Assembly (NCBI GenBank): GCA_022559845.1
Contig: CM040126.1
Coordinates: 51,392,458-51,456,457, forward strand
Length of the DNA: 64,000 nt
DNA from: Amorphophallus konjac
Lineage: Eukaryota > Streptophyta > Magnoliopsida > Alismatales > Araceae
Direction: 5' to 3'
Position numbers and translations under genes: made by a program. This document shows positions 33,698-44,082 of the stretch, in pieces (position 1 is the stretch's first letter; each line of letters starts with the position of its first letter). The notes beneath the pieces are model-generated. The model ran no database searches, was not told the DNA's origin, and saw only the letters and a program-made list of their open reading frames with translations.

Positions 33698-36022
33698 ATG
33701 TGGTCTAACAACCAGGAGAGGCCTGCCGGACTGAACTCTAGAAGTCTAATGGCTGAGGGACACTCAGTAACTAGACCACCATATTTCGATGGAAATGATT
33801 TCTCATACTAGAAAAATCGTATGCAGGTGTTCTTGAGAGCACAAGATCATGAGATGTGGAGAGTAGTAAGCCGAGGACCCTACGAGCTGCCCGAAGATGA
33901 GGATACCTGGACCAGAGAACAGGTCAGAAAATCAACCATCAACTGGGGAGCCATGAACGTAATGCAATGCGCACTACACCCCACGGAGTTCTCACGAGTT
34001 TCACAATGTGCAACGGCCAAGGAAATGTGGGATCGACTAGTAGTAATCTATGAAGGTACTTCAGAGGTAAGGGAGTCAAAAGCAAATATGCTAGTTTCAG
34101 AATATGAAATGTTTAGAATGAAAACTGACGAAAATATTTCTGAAATGTATGCTAGACTAGTGCAATTAACGAATAGTTTAAAGAGTCTAGGGAAAACCTA
34201 CAAGGAACAGGAATTAGTGAGGAAGATCCTAAGATCCCTCACTCCTATGTGGCATACCAAGGCCACAGTAATTGAGGACTCAAAGAACCTCACCACTATG
34301 ACTGTGGATGAACTAGTGGGATCCCTAATGGCCTATGAGGTTAATCTGAAAAGAAAAGAAGATGAGGGCAAGAAAAAGAACCAGCTCGCCCTAAAAACCA
34401 AAATAGGCACCTCTGAACTATCTGACATTGATAACTCATCTAGCACAGGTGAGGAAACTGGTGAGCTAGCCATGTTAACAAGAAAATTCAAAAAGTTTCT
34501 GCGGAAGGAAGGTAAGGGATTCAGGAATCCTAAGGGCATGGTAAGAAAGTCATCTCAGTTTAAGTTTGATAAAAATAAAACTTCATCTAACAAACTTGTC
34601 TGCTACAACTGCAGGAAACTAGGACACATAAAGGCTGAATGTCCAGAGACTCCTAAGAAATCAAGCTTCAAGTGGAAAGGCAAGTAACTAAAAGCAATGA
34701 TTAGCACATGGAGCGAGGAGGAGGAAAGCAGTAAGGAGGAAACAACTTCCGAGGAAGAAGAAGGAAACATCTGTTTGATGGCCAAAGGAGATAGCGATGA
34801 TCTTGAGGTAATCCCCCCGTTTCAAGATTTTTCTAGCTCAGATTGGGAAGAAGTCTACTCAGACTTACTTGATGCATATGAAAGAATTAGAAAGGAAAAT
34901 AAGAGTTTGAAGAAAAAGCTTAATCAGGTCAATAATGACAGCAACCCATTTGCCAACAGAACTGAACTAGAATTAGAAATCACCACCTTGAAAAATAAGC
35001 TGAAACAATACGAGACAGATGAAGAAAATGTCAAATGGCTGTTAGAAGAAAATGAGTCACTGAAAAACACAATTGATGAGGTGAAATTAAAGACTCAAGA
35101 AAGTGAACAGCAAACTAAGGTAACTCAAGAAAGAAACAACTCACTCAAGGAGGAAAACTGTCAACTTCTGGAAGAAATAGAAAGAATCCAGAGTGAACTG
35201 AAAAACAAACAGGAAACCTTGGAAAAAATGACTAAAGGTCAAGAAAACTTAAATGCTGTCTTGGGAATAAAAGTAAACTTTCAAAAAGAAGGGTTAGGAT
35301 ACAATCCTACGGCTAAAAAGGAATTCCAAATAAAAACCGTAACTGGGATTGCTGACTCAAAAGGAAAAGGGCCCCTAATCAATCTATACCAAGACAAACA
35401 AGAGGATGTAGCTGAATGCTCCTCCAAAAGGAATAATGTCACCAAGGAAGAGAGAAACATTAAAGAGAAAACAGTCAATCAACATAAGCTTAAAAATAAT
35501 AGACAAGAAACTCAAATTCACAGAAATAACCAAACAAACCAAGTACTAAATCAAGTTAAAGGACATAAATCTGGAAAACAAGGTGTCTGGAGACAGGCTG
35601 GTCGACAACCGACCCCTCCTCTGTCGACCAGAGGATCTGCCAGAACAGGCGCTGGCGTCTGGAGAAGTAGTGGTCGACCACAGACATACCAGATGTCGAC
35701 CAGAGGAACTGCCAGAACAAGCGCTGGCTTCTGGAAAAGCAATGGTCGACCACAGACACACCAGATGTCGACCATGACCAGACACGTAAACAGAAACCAC
35801 AGATTTTCTCAGGTGAAACAAAATGAAAATTGGAAATCAAAAAGGTGGATTCAGATTAAAGAAACATTAGAACAAAAGCCACCCAATCTGAACAAGTTCA
35901 GAGACGAAAAATTAAACTGCTCTAAGAAAATCTGGGTTCCCAAAGGATTGTTACAGCAATTTCACAATTTTACAAGTTATCTTGGACCCGGGTACCATTG
36001 GGGTCCAAAAATTTCTGTGTAA
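33698..36022 (+). pseudogene. gag: Sirevirus gag with coiled-coil C-terminal extension, two in-frame stops
   Basis: One reading frame from the ATG at 33698 to the TAA at 36020, broken by TAG at 33809 (replacing the Trp usual in FDGNDFSYW) and TAA at 34685. The first part is a copia gag capsid (MQVFLRAQDHEMW, ATAKEMWDRL, LRSLTPMWHTKATVIE) with the zinc knuckle CYNCRKLGHIKAEC at about residue 301. After the second stop comes an acidic segment (STWSEEEESSKEE), then about 150 residues of heptad-like coiled coil (LEEIERIQSELKNKQETLEK) and a basic tail. That tail contains three 24-residue repeats at 35590-35780 encoded by the palindrome pairs. Gag assembles the particle and binds RNA; as read here it would be truncated. 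Confidence 0.88.
35601..35772. repeat. Three palindrome pairs with a 72-bp period inside the gag extension
   Basis: GTCGAC starts at 35601/35623, 35673/35695 and 35745/35767: 22 bp within pairs and 72 bp (24 codons) between pairs. The encoded repeats contain RARTGAGVWRSSGRP-like and related segments. Confidence 0.92.
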
Positions 36023-36025
36023 TTC

Positions 36026-39000
36026 ATGATGCAGGAATGTCTGGCAGCCATGCACAATAAGTGGTACTTAGATAGTGGTTGCTCAAGACACATGACGGGA
36101 GACAAGACCAAGTTCTCCCAACTAAGCTCAAAAGATGGAGGTTATGTGACCTTTGGAGGAAATAACAAAGGTAAGATCATCGGGACAGGTAAAATAGGTA
36201 AGAACTCCTCAAACAGTATTAAAAATGTACTGCTGGTAGATGGACTGGAATATAACTTGCTGAGCATCAGTCAGCTTTGCGACAAAGGCCATAAAGTAAT
36301 ATTTGACTCCAAGATCTGCAAGATTATTGAACCAAATTCAGATATAGTCAAGTTTATGGGCCAGAGAGTAAACAATGTCTACATGATAGACTTGGATGAT
36401 CCAGCCCACTCCAACTTGTGCCTAACCGCCAAGAAGGAGGACTTGACCTGGTTGTGGCACCGAAGGCTAGGGCACGTTAGCTATAGGGTGCTGCACAAAC
36501 TTGTGAAAAATAAAATGGTTCTTGGTTTGCCTGAAATTTCGTTTGCTCAAAATGTCAAAGTATGTAAAGCATGCACCCAAGGAAAGCAAACAAGAAAATC
36601 ATTCAAAGGTAGAACTGAAAGTCAGTCATCTAGACCCCTAGAACTTGTACACATGGACCTTTTTGGCCCAACCAGAATTGCCAGTCTGAGTGGTAAGAAA
36701 TATGGTTATGTTCTAGTGGATGATTTTTCCAGATTTACATGGGTAATGTTCTTATCACATAAAAGTGATGCCTTTCATGAATTTCAGGAATTTTACAAAA
36801 GAATGAAGCAGGATGGTAAGTCCAAAGTGTGTACAATCATATCTGACCATGGGGGGGAGTTTGAAAATTCTGATTTTGATGTATTCTGCAGAAACAAGGG
36901 CATAACCCACAGATTCTCCTCACCAAGGACACCGGAGCAAAATGGAGTTGTAGAGAGGAGGAACCGCACTCTTGTCGAGATGGCTAGAACCATGTTGGTT
37001 GAAGCTAATCTTCCAAGGAAGTTTTGGGCTGAGGCTGTCAACACAGCATGCTACATTGTAAACCGGGCAATGGTAAGACCATCTAGTGCAAAAACTCCAT
37101 ATGAAATGCTCAAAGGTAAGAAACCATCTCTAGCTCATCTTAGAATCTTTGGTGCAAGATGTTTCATTCATAACAACGATAAAAGAGTGTTGGACAAGTT
37201 TGAACCAAAGAGTGACTCTGGAATATTCTTGGGCTATTCTGACCGATCAAGAGCCTATAGGGTTTTTAACACCAAAGATCAAATTGTTGAAGAATCCCCT
37301 CATATCTCATTTGATGAAGTCAATGATCTTATTAAAAATGAACAGGTCAGCAAGGAGGAAGAAGATGGAGAATTTCTGAAAGACAAAGAAGAACCGAAGG
37401 AGAATGAAGAAGCCCAGAATCAAGAAAGAAACCAAGGTAATTCTAATGATCAGACCGAAGGAGAGATCATCTCAGGTAACAATCTTGAAAACTTGAGACT
37501 TCTTAGAGATCATCCCTTAGATAACATTATTGGTGGTATACATGATCCTAGGAAGACTAGATCTCAAATTAAGGCCATAAATGAACTGGATCAACTTGCT
37601 CTTGTGTCCCAAATAGAGCCCAAATCTGTAGAGGAAGCCTTAAAAGATGAATCATGGATAAATGCTATGCATGAAGAACTAAATCAATTTGAAAGAAATC
37701 AGGTGTGGAGCCTTGTCCCTAGACCTACATCTCACCCTGTAATTGGAACCAAATGGGTATATAAAAACAAGTTGAATGAAGAAGGGGTTGTAATGAGAAA
37801 CAAGGCTCGGCTTGTGGCTAAAGGGTACAACCAGGAATTTGGGGTTGATTTTGAAGAATCATATGCTCCAGTTGCTAGATTAGAAGCCATCAGGATATTG
37901 TTAGCCTTTGCAGCATCTCATGGAATCAAATTACAACAAATGGATATAAAAAGTGCTTTTCTAAATGGCATTATAAAAGAAGAGGTCTATGTGGAACAAC
38001 CCCCTGGTTTTGAAAATGATGAACTTACTAATCATGTTTTCAAATTGCACAAAGCCTTGTATGGATTAAAGCAGGCTCCTCGGGCTTGGTATGAAAGGTT
38101 GAGCTCCTTCCTCACCAAAAAGGGATACTCAAGAGGTAAAATTGATCAAACATTATTTTCCAAGACCCAAGGTAAGCATATACTGATTGTACAAATCTAT
38201 GTGGATGATATTGTGTTTGGATCTACTGAAACCTCTTTGTGTACTGAATTTGCAAATTTAATGACTAATGAGTTTGAAATGAGCCTAATGGGTGAGTTAC
38301 AATTCTTTCTTGGATTGCAGATCTCACAATGCAGAGAAGGATATTTTATAAATCAATCCAAGTACATAAAAGAAATGTTGAAGAAATTTGGCATGGAAAG
38401 CTGCAAGCCAATCGAGTCACCCATGGGTACAAGTGCAACCTTGGAAGCAGATACAAAAGGTAACATGGTAGATGCCAAGAAATACAGAGGTATGATCGGA
38501 TCCCTACTATACTTAACTGCATCAAGGCCAGATATTCAGTTCAGTGTATGCATGTGTGCTAGATATCAGTCTAGTCCTAGAGAATCACATTTAGGAGCTG
38601 TCAAGCGCATCTTTAGATACCTTGCCGGCACCCAAGAATTGGGTTTGTGGTATCCTACCTATTGCAAACTAGATCTGATTTCATATTCGGATGCTGATTA
38701 TGCTGGTTGCAAAATTGATAGGAAGAGTACTAGTGGATATTGTCAATTCTTAGGTGGTTGTTTAATATCATGGGCTTCTAAGAAGCAACACTCTGTGGCA
38801 CTCTCCACTGCTGAGGCTGAGTATGTCGCAGTAGGAAGTTGTGGTACACAGGTTATGTGGATAAAACATCAACTCCACGACTACAATGTAGATCTTGGCT
38901 GTGCACCCATTTTATGTGACAACACTAGTGCTATTAACTTGTCTAAAAACCCCATTCAACACTCTAGGACAAAACACATTGAGATCCGTCATCATTTTCT

Positions 39001-39154
39001 GAGAGATGAGGTATCCAAAGGAAATTTCATGCTTCAATTTGTAGAAACTGAAAAACAATTGGCAGATATCTTCACTAAACCCCTTAACAATGACAGATTT
39101 TCCACTTTAAGAAGGGAGTTGGGTTTATGCAGAACATCATCTGAAAATTATTGA
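36026..39154 (+). CDS. pol: Sirevirus pol polyprotein, intact (1042 aa)
   Basis: Begins two codons after the gag stop, in the same frame. Domains in order: aspartic protease with the active-site [13 protein letters not shown] (Asp16); GAG-pre-integrase zinc-binding region ([11 protein letters not shown] at about 139 and CKACTQGKQ); integrase core with HMDLFGP (about 208), SDHGGEF (about 273) and [10 protein letters not shown] (about 307); copia reverse transcriptase ([37 protein letters not shown] at about 724-727); and RNase H (YSDADYAG about 886, STAEAEY about 929, CDNTSAI about 964, ending with [14 protein letters not shown]). No frameshift or stop. All catalytic acidic residues are visible, so the enzymes may work. 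The copia order (integrase before reverse transcriptase) is clear. Confidence 0.96.
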   Translation: MMQECLAAMHNKWYLDSGCSRHMTGDKTKFSQLSSKDGGYVTFGGNNKGKIIGTGKIGKNSSNSIKNVLLVDGLEYNLLSISQLCDKGHKVIFDSKICKIIEPNSDIVKFMGQRVNNVYMIDLDDPAHSNLCLTAKKEDLTWLWHRRLGHVSYRVLHKLVKNKMVLGLPEISFAQNVKVCKACTQGKQTRKSFKGRTESQSSRPLELVHMDLFGPTRIASLSGKKYGYVLVDDFSRFTWVMFLSHKSDAFHEFQEFYKRMKQDGKSKVCTIISDHGGEFENSDFDVFCRNKGITHRFSSPRTPEQNGVVERRNRTLVEMARTMLVEANLPRKFWAEAVNTACYIVNRAMVRPSSAKTPYEMLKGKKPSLAHLRIFGARCFIHNNDKRVLDKFEPKSDSGIFLGYSDRSRAYRVFNTKDQIVEESPHISFDEVNDLIKNEQVSKEEEDGEFLKDKEEPKENEEAQNQERNQGNSNDQTEGEIISGNNLENLRLLRDHPLDNIIGGIHDPRKTRSQIKAINELDQLALVSQIEPKSVEEALKDESWINAMHEELNQFERNQVWSLVPRPTSHPVIGTKWVYKNKLNEEGVVMRNKARLVAKGYNQEFGVDFEESYAPVARLEAIRILLAFAASHGIKLQQMDIKSAFLNGIIKEEVYVEQPPGFENDELTNHVFKLHKALYGLKQAPRAWYERLSSFLTKKGYSRGKIDQTLFSKTQGKHILIVQIYVDDIVFGSTETSLCTEFANLMTNEFEMSLMGELQFFLGLQISQCREGYFINQSKYIKEMLKKFGMESCKPIESPMGTSATLEADTKGNMVDAKKYRGMIGSLLYLTASRPDIQFSVCMCARYQSSPRESHLGAVKRIFRYLAGTQELGLWYPTYCKLDLISYSDADYAGCKIDRKSTSGYCQFLGGCLISWASKKQHSVALSTAEAEYVAVGSCGTQVMWIKHQLHDYNVDLGCAPILCDNTSAINLSKNPIQHSRTKHIEIRHHFLRDEVSKGNFMLQFVETEKQLADIFTKPLNNDRFSTLRRELGLCRTSSENY

Positions 39155-40818
39155 AATATTGATATGTTCTGTTTATGGCTTTCTGTCATTTCTGCAAGTA
39201 GTTGTGTCAGTTAAATGTCTACTACCGGTAGGATTGGGGGTTCAACTGTTTACTCCAGCAAGTTCTACAAATTCCTGGCTTTGCTACTGGTTAGCTCTGG
39301 TGGTCGACCCAAGACAAGGCATTGGTCGACCAAGACATCAGGACAGGAGACTGTTTGGTTCTGTGATTATGCAGGTGTCGACCATAGGCGGTCCCATTGT
39401 CGACAACAGACTTGTCAGCAAGCAGATGTCAACTTCAGGCAGGATCTGTGACTGCGCAGATGTCGACCAGAGACAGCTCCATGGTCGACAATGGAAGGTA
39501 GAAAATCGTCTGATTTGATTAAACTAAATTGGGCACTGATCCGTCTTCACTCAATCATCTTCATCCATACTTTCCATTCCTTGTGTCTTTCTATCTCATC
39601 CTGGCCAACATAATTGTTTATTTCAGCATGGATGCTCAAATTGAGGGGGAGAAAAAGTGTAAACTCATTCCTTGGTAAAACATTGAATAACCTAACCATA
39701 TCTTCCACTAAAATCACCAAAGTAATCAATAAGAGTAGCGGTTGAGTGTAGTAATGAGGATTTGGACTGTACTACTTCAATAAAGTCAAGCCATAACTAT
39801 GATTCTGTCACATGATTTTAAAGACTTATGATTTTTAGTAGTGAGTCGGTTTCTCTACCTGTGCTAATTCTGAACAGTTAATATAAATCCAATAATATAG
39901 CATGAATGCACGAGGAATACGCCATAATTCTGTCTTCATGGTAGAGCAATGGATTGGATTCTGAGAAACTACTGCCTCCCATGTTAAAGAAAAAATTGGA
40001 TGAAAAATAAGTGAGAGGCATGTGTGTCATGAAGAATCAATCTATCTCTGCTGCTCTCAAAAATTATTGAGATTGGGCATACTGAGTAACTGGGGATATT
40101 GGAGTCTGATAAACGTATATCCTCACGGATAAAAGGTGTGTCCCAGTTTAAAGTGGAATGGTTAGACATGCTAAGTAGCCGAGGTTTCTGGCGTGTAAAA
40201 AGCGTGTCTCCTCGTGTAGAAAAGCATGTGATAAACCTGACCACAGCTTTCAAAATGCTTCAAAAAGCAAAACTCAAAATTATCCAAAATGACAGAGGAA
40301 CATGGTTGACCAAAGGCATGACATGCAAAGACAAACTGAAAACACTATTCAGCTAGCACAGTTAGTAAAACAGCCTCACGAATTCTATTATAAGTTTGGG
40401 AAGTCATATGGAGGAAAATTAGATATGGGGCGCAAGTTTATTGGTGCAATACCTTCAAATTCAATGAACCACAAGGCCCACTCTACTTGTTTACAAGGTG
40501 GTCTTTGCTATGAGTGGATGGGTTAAATAAATGTTTCATTAAGGAAAGGGTGTACACTTTAATTAAACCCCCAATTTCATTTCGGCTGATTTATTCCTGT
40601 CCTCTCGTTTTCCACATCGCGTTGGTTCCACTACCCTAGGTTTTAAGACCCCGGTCCTACTCTCTGATATCCTGCCCTATAAATTACACCGACTGGGTCC
40701 CCAATCTTCTCACCCTCACCGTTTTCACCATTCACGGTCGTCCTCCGTCTCCAGTCCCCTTTTCGACCCCTTGTGCATCCCTCTCTCACCTCAACTCGTT
40801 CTCTCGCATCCCTCCACC
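39155..40818 (+). other. Spacer between Sirevirus pol and the extra ORF
   Basis: About 1.66 kb without a convincing gene. It holds three GTCGAC palindrome pairs (39303-39489) and a purine tract AGGGGGAGAAAAAG (about 39642-39655) that resembles the true polypurine tract. Small frames at 40099-40526 lack any domain. Confidence 0.75.
39303..39489. repeat. Three palindrome pairs downstream of pol
   Basis: GTCGAC starts at 39303/39325, 39377/39399 and 39462/39484, again exactly 22 bp apart within pairs. Confidence 0.9.
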
Positions 40819-42378
40819 ATGGTTCCGCCGCGTGCTCAGAGGTCGTCCAAGCGAGCAAGGGATAAGGTTCCTGCCGAAGCGCCGCCGCCGTCCAAGCATT
40901 CCAAGCAGACGGTCACGCAGGGTCAGCCATCGACCCCTCAGCGGTCGACAACGGATGCGACCGCAACTTCAGATATGCCCATCGTCCATCCCGTATCTGG
41001 TTCACTGAAGCCCCGGACCATCTTACCACCGAGAATAGTAGATTTCTCCGATCAGCAGCTGATGGAGATGTTCCCGGAGCTGCGGGAAGTTTTGGACGCC
41101 CAAGGCTGGACAGAGTTTGTCTCTGCACATACTATGTATTCCCCACAACTTGTGCAAGAGTTTTACCACAACCTGCAAGTCGTGGATGATAAGGTCTATT
41201 CAGTAGTTCAAGGTGTCGTCGTCAGCCTCGACTTCAAGCTACTCCACAAGGCGCTGCACATCTCCCGGCATGGTGCTGCCTTCAATCCTGAGGATTTTGA
41301 CTTCAAAGCAGCTTATGCCGTGGTCACCGGCCAACCAGTTCCTGAGGTTCTCCCAAAATCCCTCAATGCCAACACTTTTCCTCCTCTTCATCGGTTGCTC
41401 CATCACCTTCTTACCACCATAATCCAACCACGAGGAGGCGCCAGGGAACATGTCAGTCGACTTCACCTATTTCTTCTCCATGGCCTCATCACACGTCAAC
41501 CAATCTGCCTTCCCAAGCTCATGCAGAACACTTTCAAAACCCTCTTGCATTATCCCCTGAATTCTCTTCCATATGCTGCCCACATAACTGCCATTTTGGA
41601 AGCAGTAGCTATACCCATTCCTCACGCTCCGCGCGTTGTCATTCCCAAACGGCACGTATATTCGTTCCATTACGTGACCACATTTTTGGGCTATAAGAAG
41701 ATAGGAGATCAAGTCCAGCGCACCCTACCATCCAAGGGTAAATCCACAGCACCATTGTCTCCCTCTTCTCCACCACAGACACCAATTCATGTTAGCCCTG
41801 CTGCAACCCCTCCACCTGTGGTGCTTCCCACTCACACTCCCACTTTTACCACCACTGCTACCCATCCTCCACCTTCACTCGCTATTGTGCCATGGCTACC
41901 AGGCACTGCAGCCACTCATATTCCATCTACGTCTGTTCCACCTACGTCTACTTCTGCTCCACCACCTCCTTCCACCTCCAACACTGAGTCTCACAGAGTG
42001 CTTCTCCAGATAGCATCTCAGCTGACCTCCCTCTCAACTCAATTCCAATCCTTTCAAGAAAGTATGAATGCTGCAACCGGGCGCTTGGAGCTGAAAGTCC
42101 AAAGACTAGAGCAGCAGATGGAGACCAGGTTCATCAAGCAACAGGAACACTCAGAACATGCTAGTTCTCGGTTTAACAGACTGGTTGCCACATTAGCTGA
42201 AGTGTCAGCAGAGATGGGGACACGCATTGAGTTCACCAACCAGCAGATTAAACAGAATCACCATGCTACTATCTCAGAGATCCAGAAGCTTAGGCTTTCT
42301 TATGCCCACATAGTTGACAAGCTGGATCGGATGGCAGAGAATGTGAAGCCCGAGACTTCTTCGTCCTCCTCCGAGTGA
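40819..42378 (+). CDS. Extra Sirevirus ORF between pol and 3' LTR (519 aa)
   Basis: I choose the ATG at 40819 (MVPPRAQRSSKRAR, context CACCATGG) over the longer frame from 40771, which lacks an ATG. The protein begins with a basic, Pro-rich stretch. A globular region at about 70-310 (IVDFSDQQLMEMFPELREVL, LVQEFYHNLQVVDDKVYSVV, SLPYAAHITAILEAVAIPIP) resembles the 'putative plant transposon protein' type of region found in such ORFs. Next is a Pro/Thr/Ser-rich stretch (about 315-385) and a long coiled coil (about 388-507). Sirevirus ORFs at this position are often called envelope-like, but I see no clear signal peptide or transmembrane segment here, so that role is not supported. Intact. Confidence 0.85.
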   Translation: MVPPRAQRSSKRARDKVPAEAPPPSKHSKQTVTQGQPSTPQRSTTDATATSDMPIVHPVSGSLKPRTILPPRIVDFSDQQLMEMFPELREVLDAQGWTEFVSAHTMYSPQLVQEFYHNLQVVDDKVYSVVQGVVVSLDFKLLHKALHISRHGAAFNPEDFDFKAAYAVVTGQPVPEVLPKSLNANTFPPLHRLLHHLLTTIIQPRGGAREHVSRLHLFLLHGLITRQPICLPKLMQNTFKTLLHYPLNSLPYAAHITAILEAVAIPIPHAPRVVIPKRHVYSFHYVTTFLGYKKIGDQVQRTLPSKGKSTAPLSPSSPPQTPIHVSPAATPPPVVLPTHTPTFTTTATHPPPSLAIVPWLPGTAATHIPSTSVPPTSTSAPPPPSTSNTESHRVLLQIASQLTSLSTQFQSFQESMNAATGRLELKVQRLEQQMETRFIKQQEHSEHASSRFNRLVATLAEVSAEMGTRIEFTNQQIKQNHHATISEIQKLRLSYAHIVDKLDRMAENVKPETSSSSSE

Positions 42379-42578
42379 ATGTCTGGATACTCCTCTTTTT
42401 GCTGTTGACAAAGGGGGAGAGAGAGTCTTTGTGTGTCATTGTGTGTCTAGGTGTCCTTGCCTTTGTTTTTGAGTCATTCATGTAACTCATGTTATGATAG
42501 TTTCTGAATGGCATATCAAATGCATTTTCTGGTTGAAATAATCTCCTGATGATCACAATGACTCATGGTTGTCATCAT

Positions 42579-42593
42579 CAAAAAGGGGGAGAA
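42579..42593 (+). other. Polypurine tract of the Sirevirus-like element
   Basis: AAAAAGGGGGAGAA directly before the 3' LTR. A second similar tract, ACAAAGGGGGAGAGAGAG, lies at about 42408-42425. Confidence 0.92.
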
Positions 42594-44082
42594 TGTTGTG
42601 CATCCCTTAGTTTTGATGATGACAAAAGATATGTTTGACTAATCAACAATCTACTATCTTCATAACACGTGCAAGTCATTTGATTGATCCTTCAATATAA
42701 AGCAATGAACTCATGGCAAGTTGATGATGAACAAAAGATATGTTTGACTAATTCAATGTAAAAATGATAATTCAAGTCACTTCTGATAGTTCAAGTAATT
42801 TCAGGTCTACTGAAGTATAAGTGAAATCAGTAAATCAGAAGAAATGTCAAAGGTTGCTTGTCGACCAGAGAAGTGGTCATTGTCGACCAACGAATCCAAC
42901 CAAGCACAGCCCAAGTTATTTCTCCTCTGTACGCACTCTGGTTGTCGACCAGAGCCCTGCTCGTTGTCGACCACGGAACAGACTGAGCATCAGACAGAAC
43001 TGCCCGTCATCTGGACATTGCCCCTTGTCGACCAACGATAGGGCTATTGTCAACAATGAGGGATACGAGCATCAGCCCGAAGAACCAGCCGTCTGGACAT
43101 CGCTCATTGTCGACCAGAGACAGGGTCATTGTCGACCACAAGCGGTTCAGCGTCCAGAACCGAAATTCAACCGAATTCAGTTTCGGTTCCTTGAAACCTG
43201 CAGGTTGCTGTTGCAGGTTATTGGGCTGTTCAGAGGATAAGATTCCGCACGGGATTCAAGGAGAGAATCGTGCTAAGAACCGGTCAAACCTCTTCTAGAT
43301 TTTACTTAATCTTCTCCCTGTTTTTTAGCGGGTAATCGAACAGGTTTGCACTTGCGCGGGAAACAGCTCCGAGCTTGATAAGAACTGGTGCAAAAAGAAG
43401 AAGAGAATACACAGAGAACTGAATATGGAAAAACAGAGAAGAAGCTAAGGAAGATCAGGATCAGAAGTTTCTCTAATCAGAAAAGGAAGAGTGGCTCTCC
43501 TACAATCAAAAAGCTGCAGAAGACAGAAGTGCTCTTCGGTGCTGCAGAAAGAAGACCTGGCTCAAGGCGTTGCAAGTTCCAGCAGCAAGGCAGCTGAAGG
43601 CATCCTGCTGGAAGTCCTACAGGGAGTCTTGCCTTGTTCTCTATGTGATTGAGTCCCAAGCTGAACTCCTTAATTACTCTGCTTCAAACGTTTATGTTCA
43701 GCTCTGTTACAAGTTTTTCTACTCATCTTTACAACTAGTGTCAAGCTGTGTGGCAGCGGGTACAAGCTGTGTGTCAGCAGGAAGAAGCTGTGTATCAGCG
43801 GTGTATTGATTGAGATCAGGATTTCTCATTAGTGAAGCCTTGCTCAAGTTGAGCAAGGGGTGGATGTAAGTCTCAGGAAGAGACTGAACCACCTAAAAAT
43901 CCTGTCTTGTGGTTTTGCTTGTGGTGTGTGCTCTTCCTATTGTTTGCTATCGCTATAGTTATCAGTTTTATCTTTGCAATCCATCGTTTGCTTAAGGTCT
44001 AGTTGATCCTTGGTTTATTAATTGAAAAAAGGGGCTAGATCTATTCACCCCCCCTCTAGATCTATTCAGTCCGTACTCAACA
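42594..44082 (+). repeat. 3' LTR of the Sirevirus-like element
   Basis: 1489 bp, about five differences from the 5' LTR by eye, all transitions within 43030-43230. Confidence 0.97.
42860..43136. repeat. Four palindrome pairs in the 3' LTR
   Basis: Copy of 32447-32723 with the same 22-bp offsets. Confidence 0.92.

Larger units (their letters stand above)
32181..44082 (+). mobile_element. Sirevirus-like Ty1/copia retrotransposon, recent insertion
   Basis: Complete 11.9-kb plus-strand element. It has identical-length LTRs (1489 bp each, TGTTGTGC...CTCAACA), a Met-tRNA primer site, gag with a coiled-coil extension, an intact pol in copia order (protease, integrase, reverse transcriptase, RNase H), an extra long ORF between pol and the 3' LTR, and a strong purine tract. 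The target duplication GATGT is perfect (32176-32180 and 44083-44087). The long gag, the extra ORF and the repeated palindromes are Sirevirus (Maximus/SIRE) features. By eye the LTRs differ at about five positions, so the insertion is young. Confidence 0.95.

Noticed and set aside
40819..42378. Calling the extra Sirevirus ORF a viral envelope protein
   Set aside because: No signal peptide, fusion region or membrane segment is visible; only a globular region, a Pro-rich stretch and a coiled coil.
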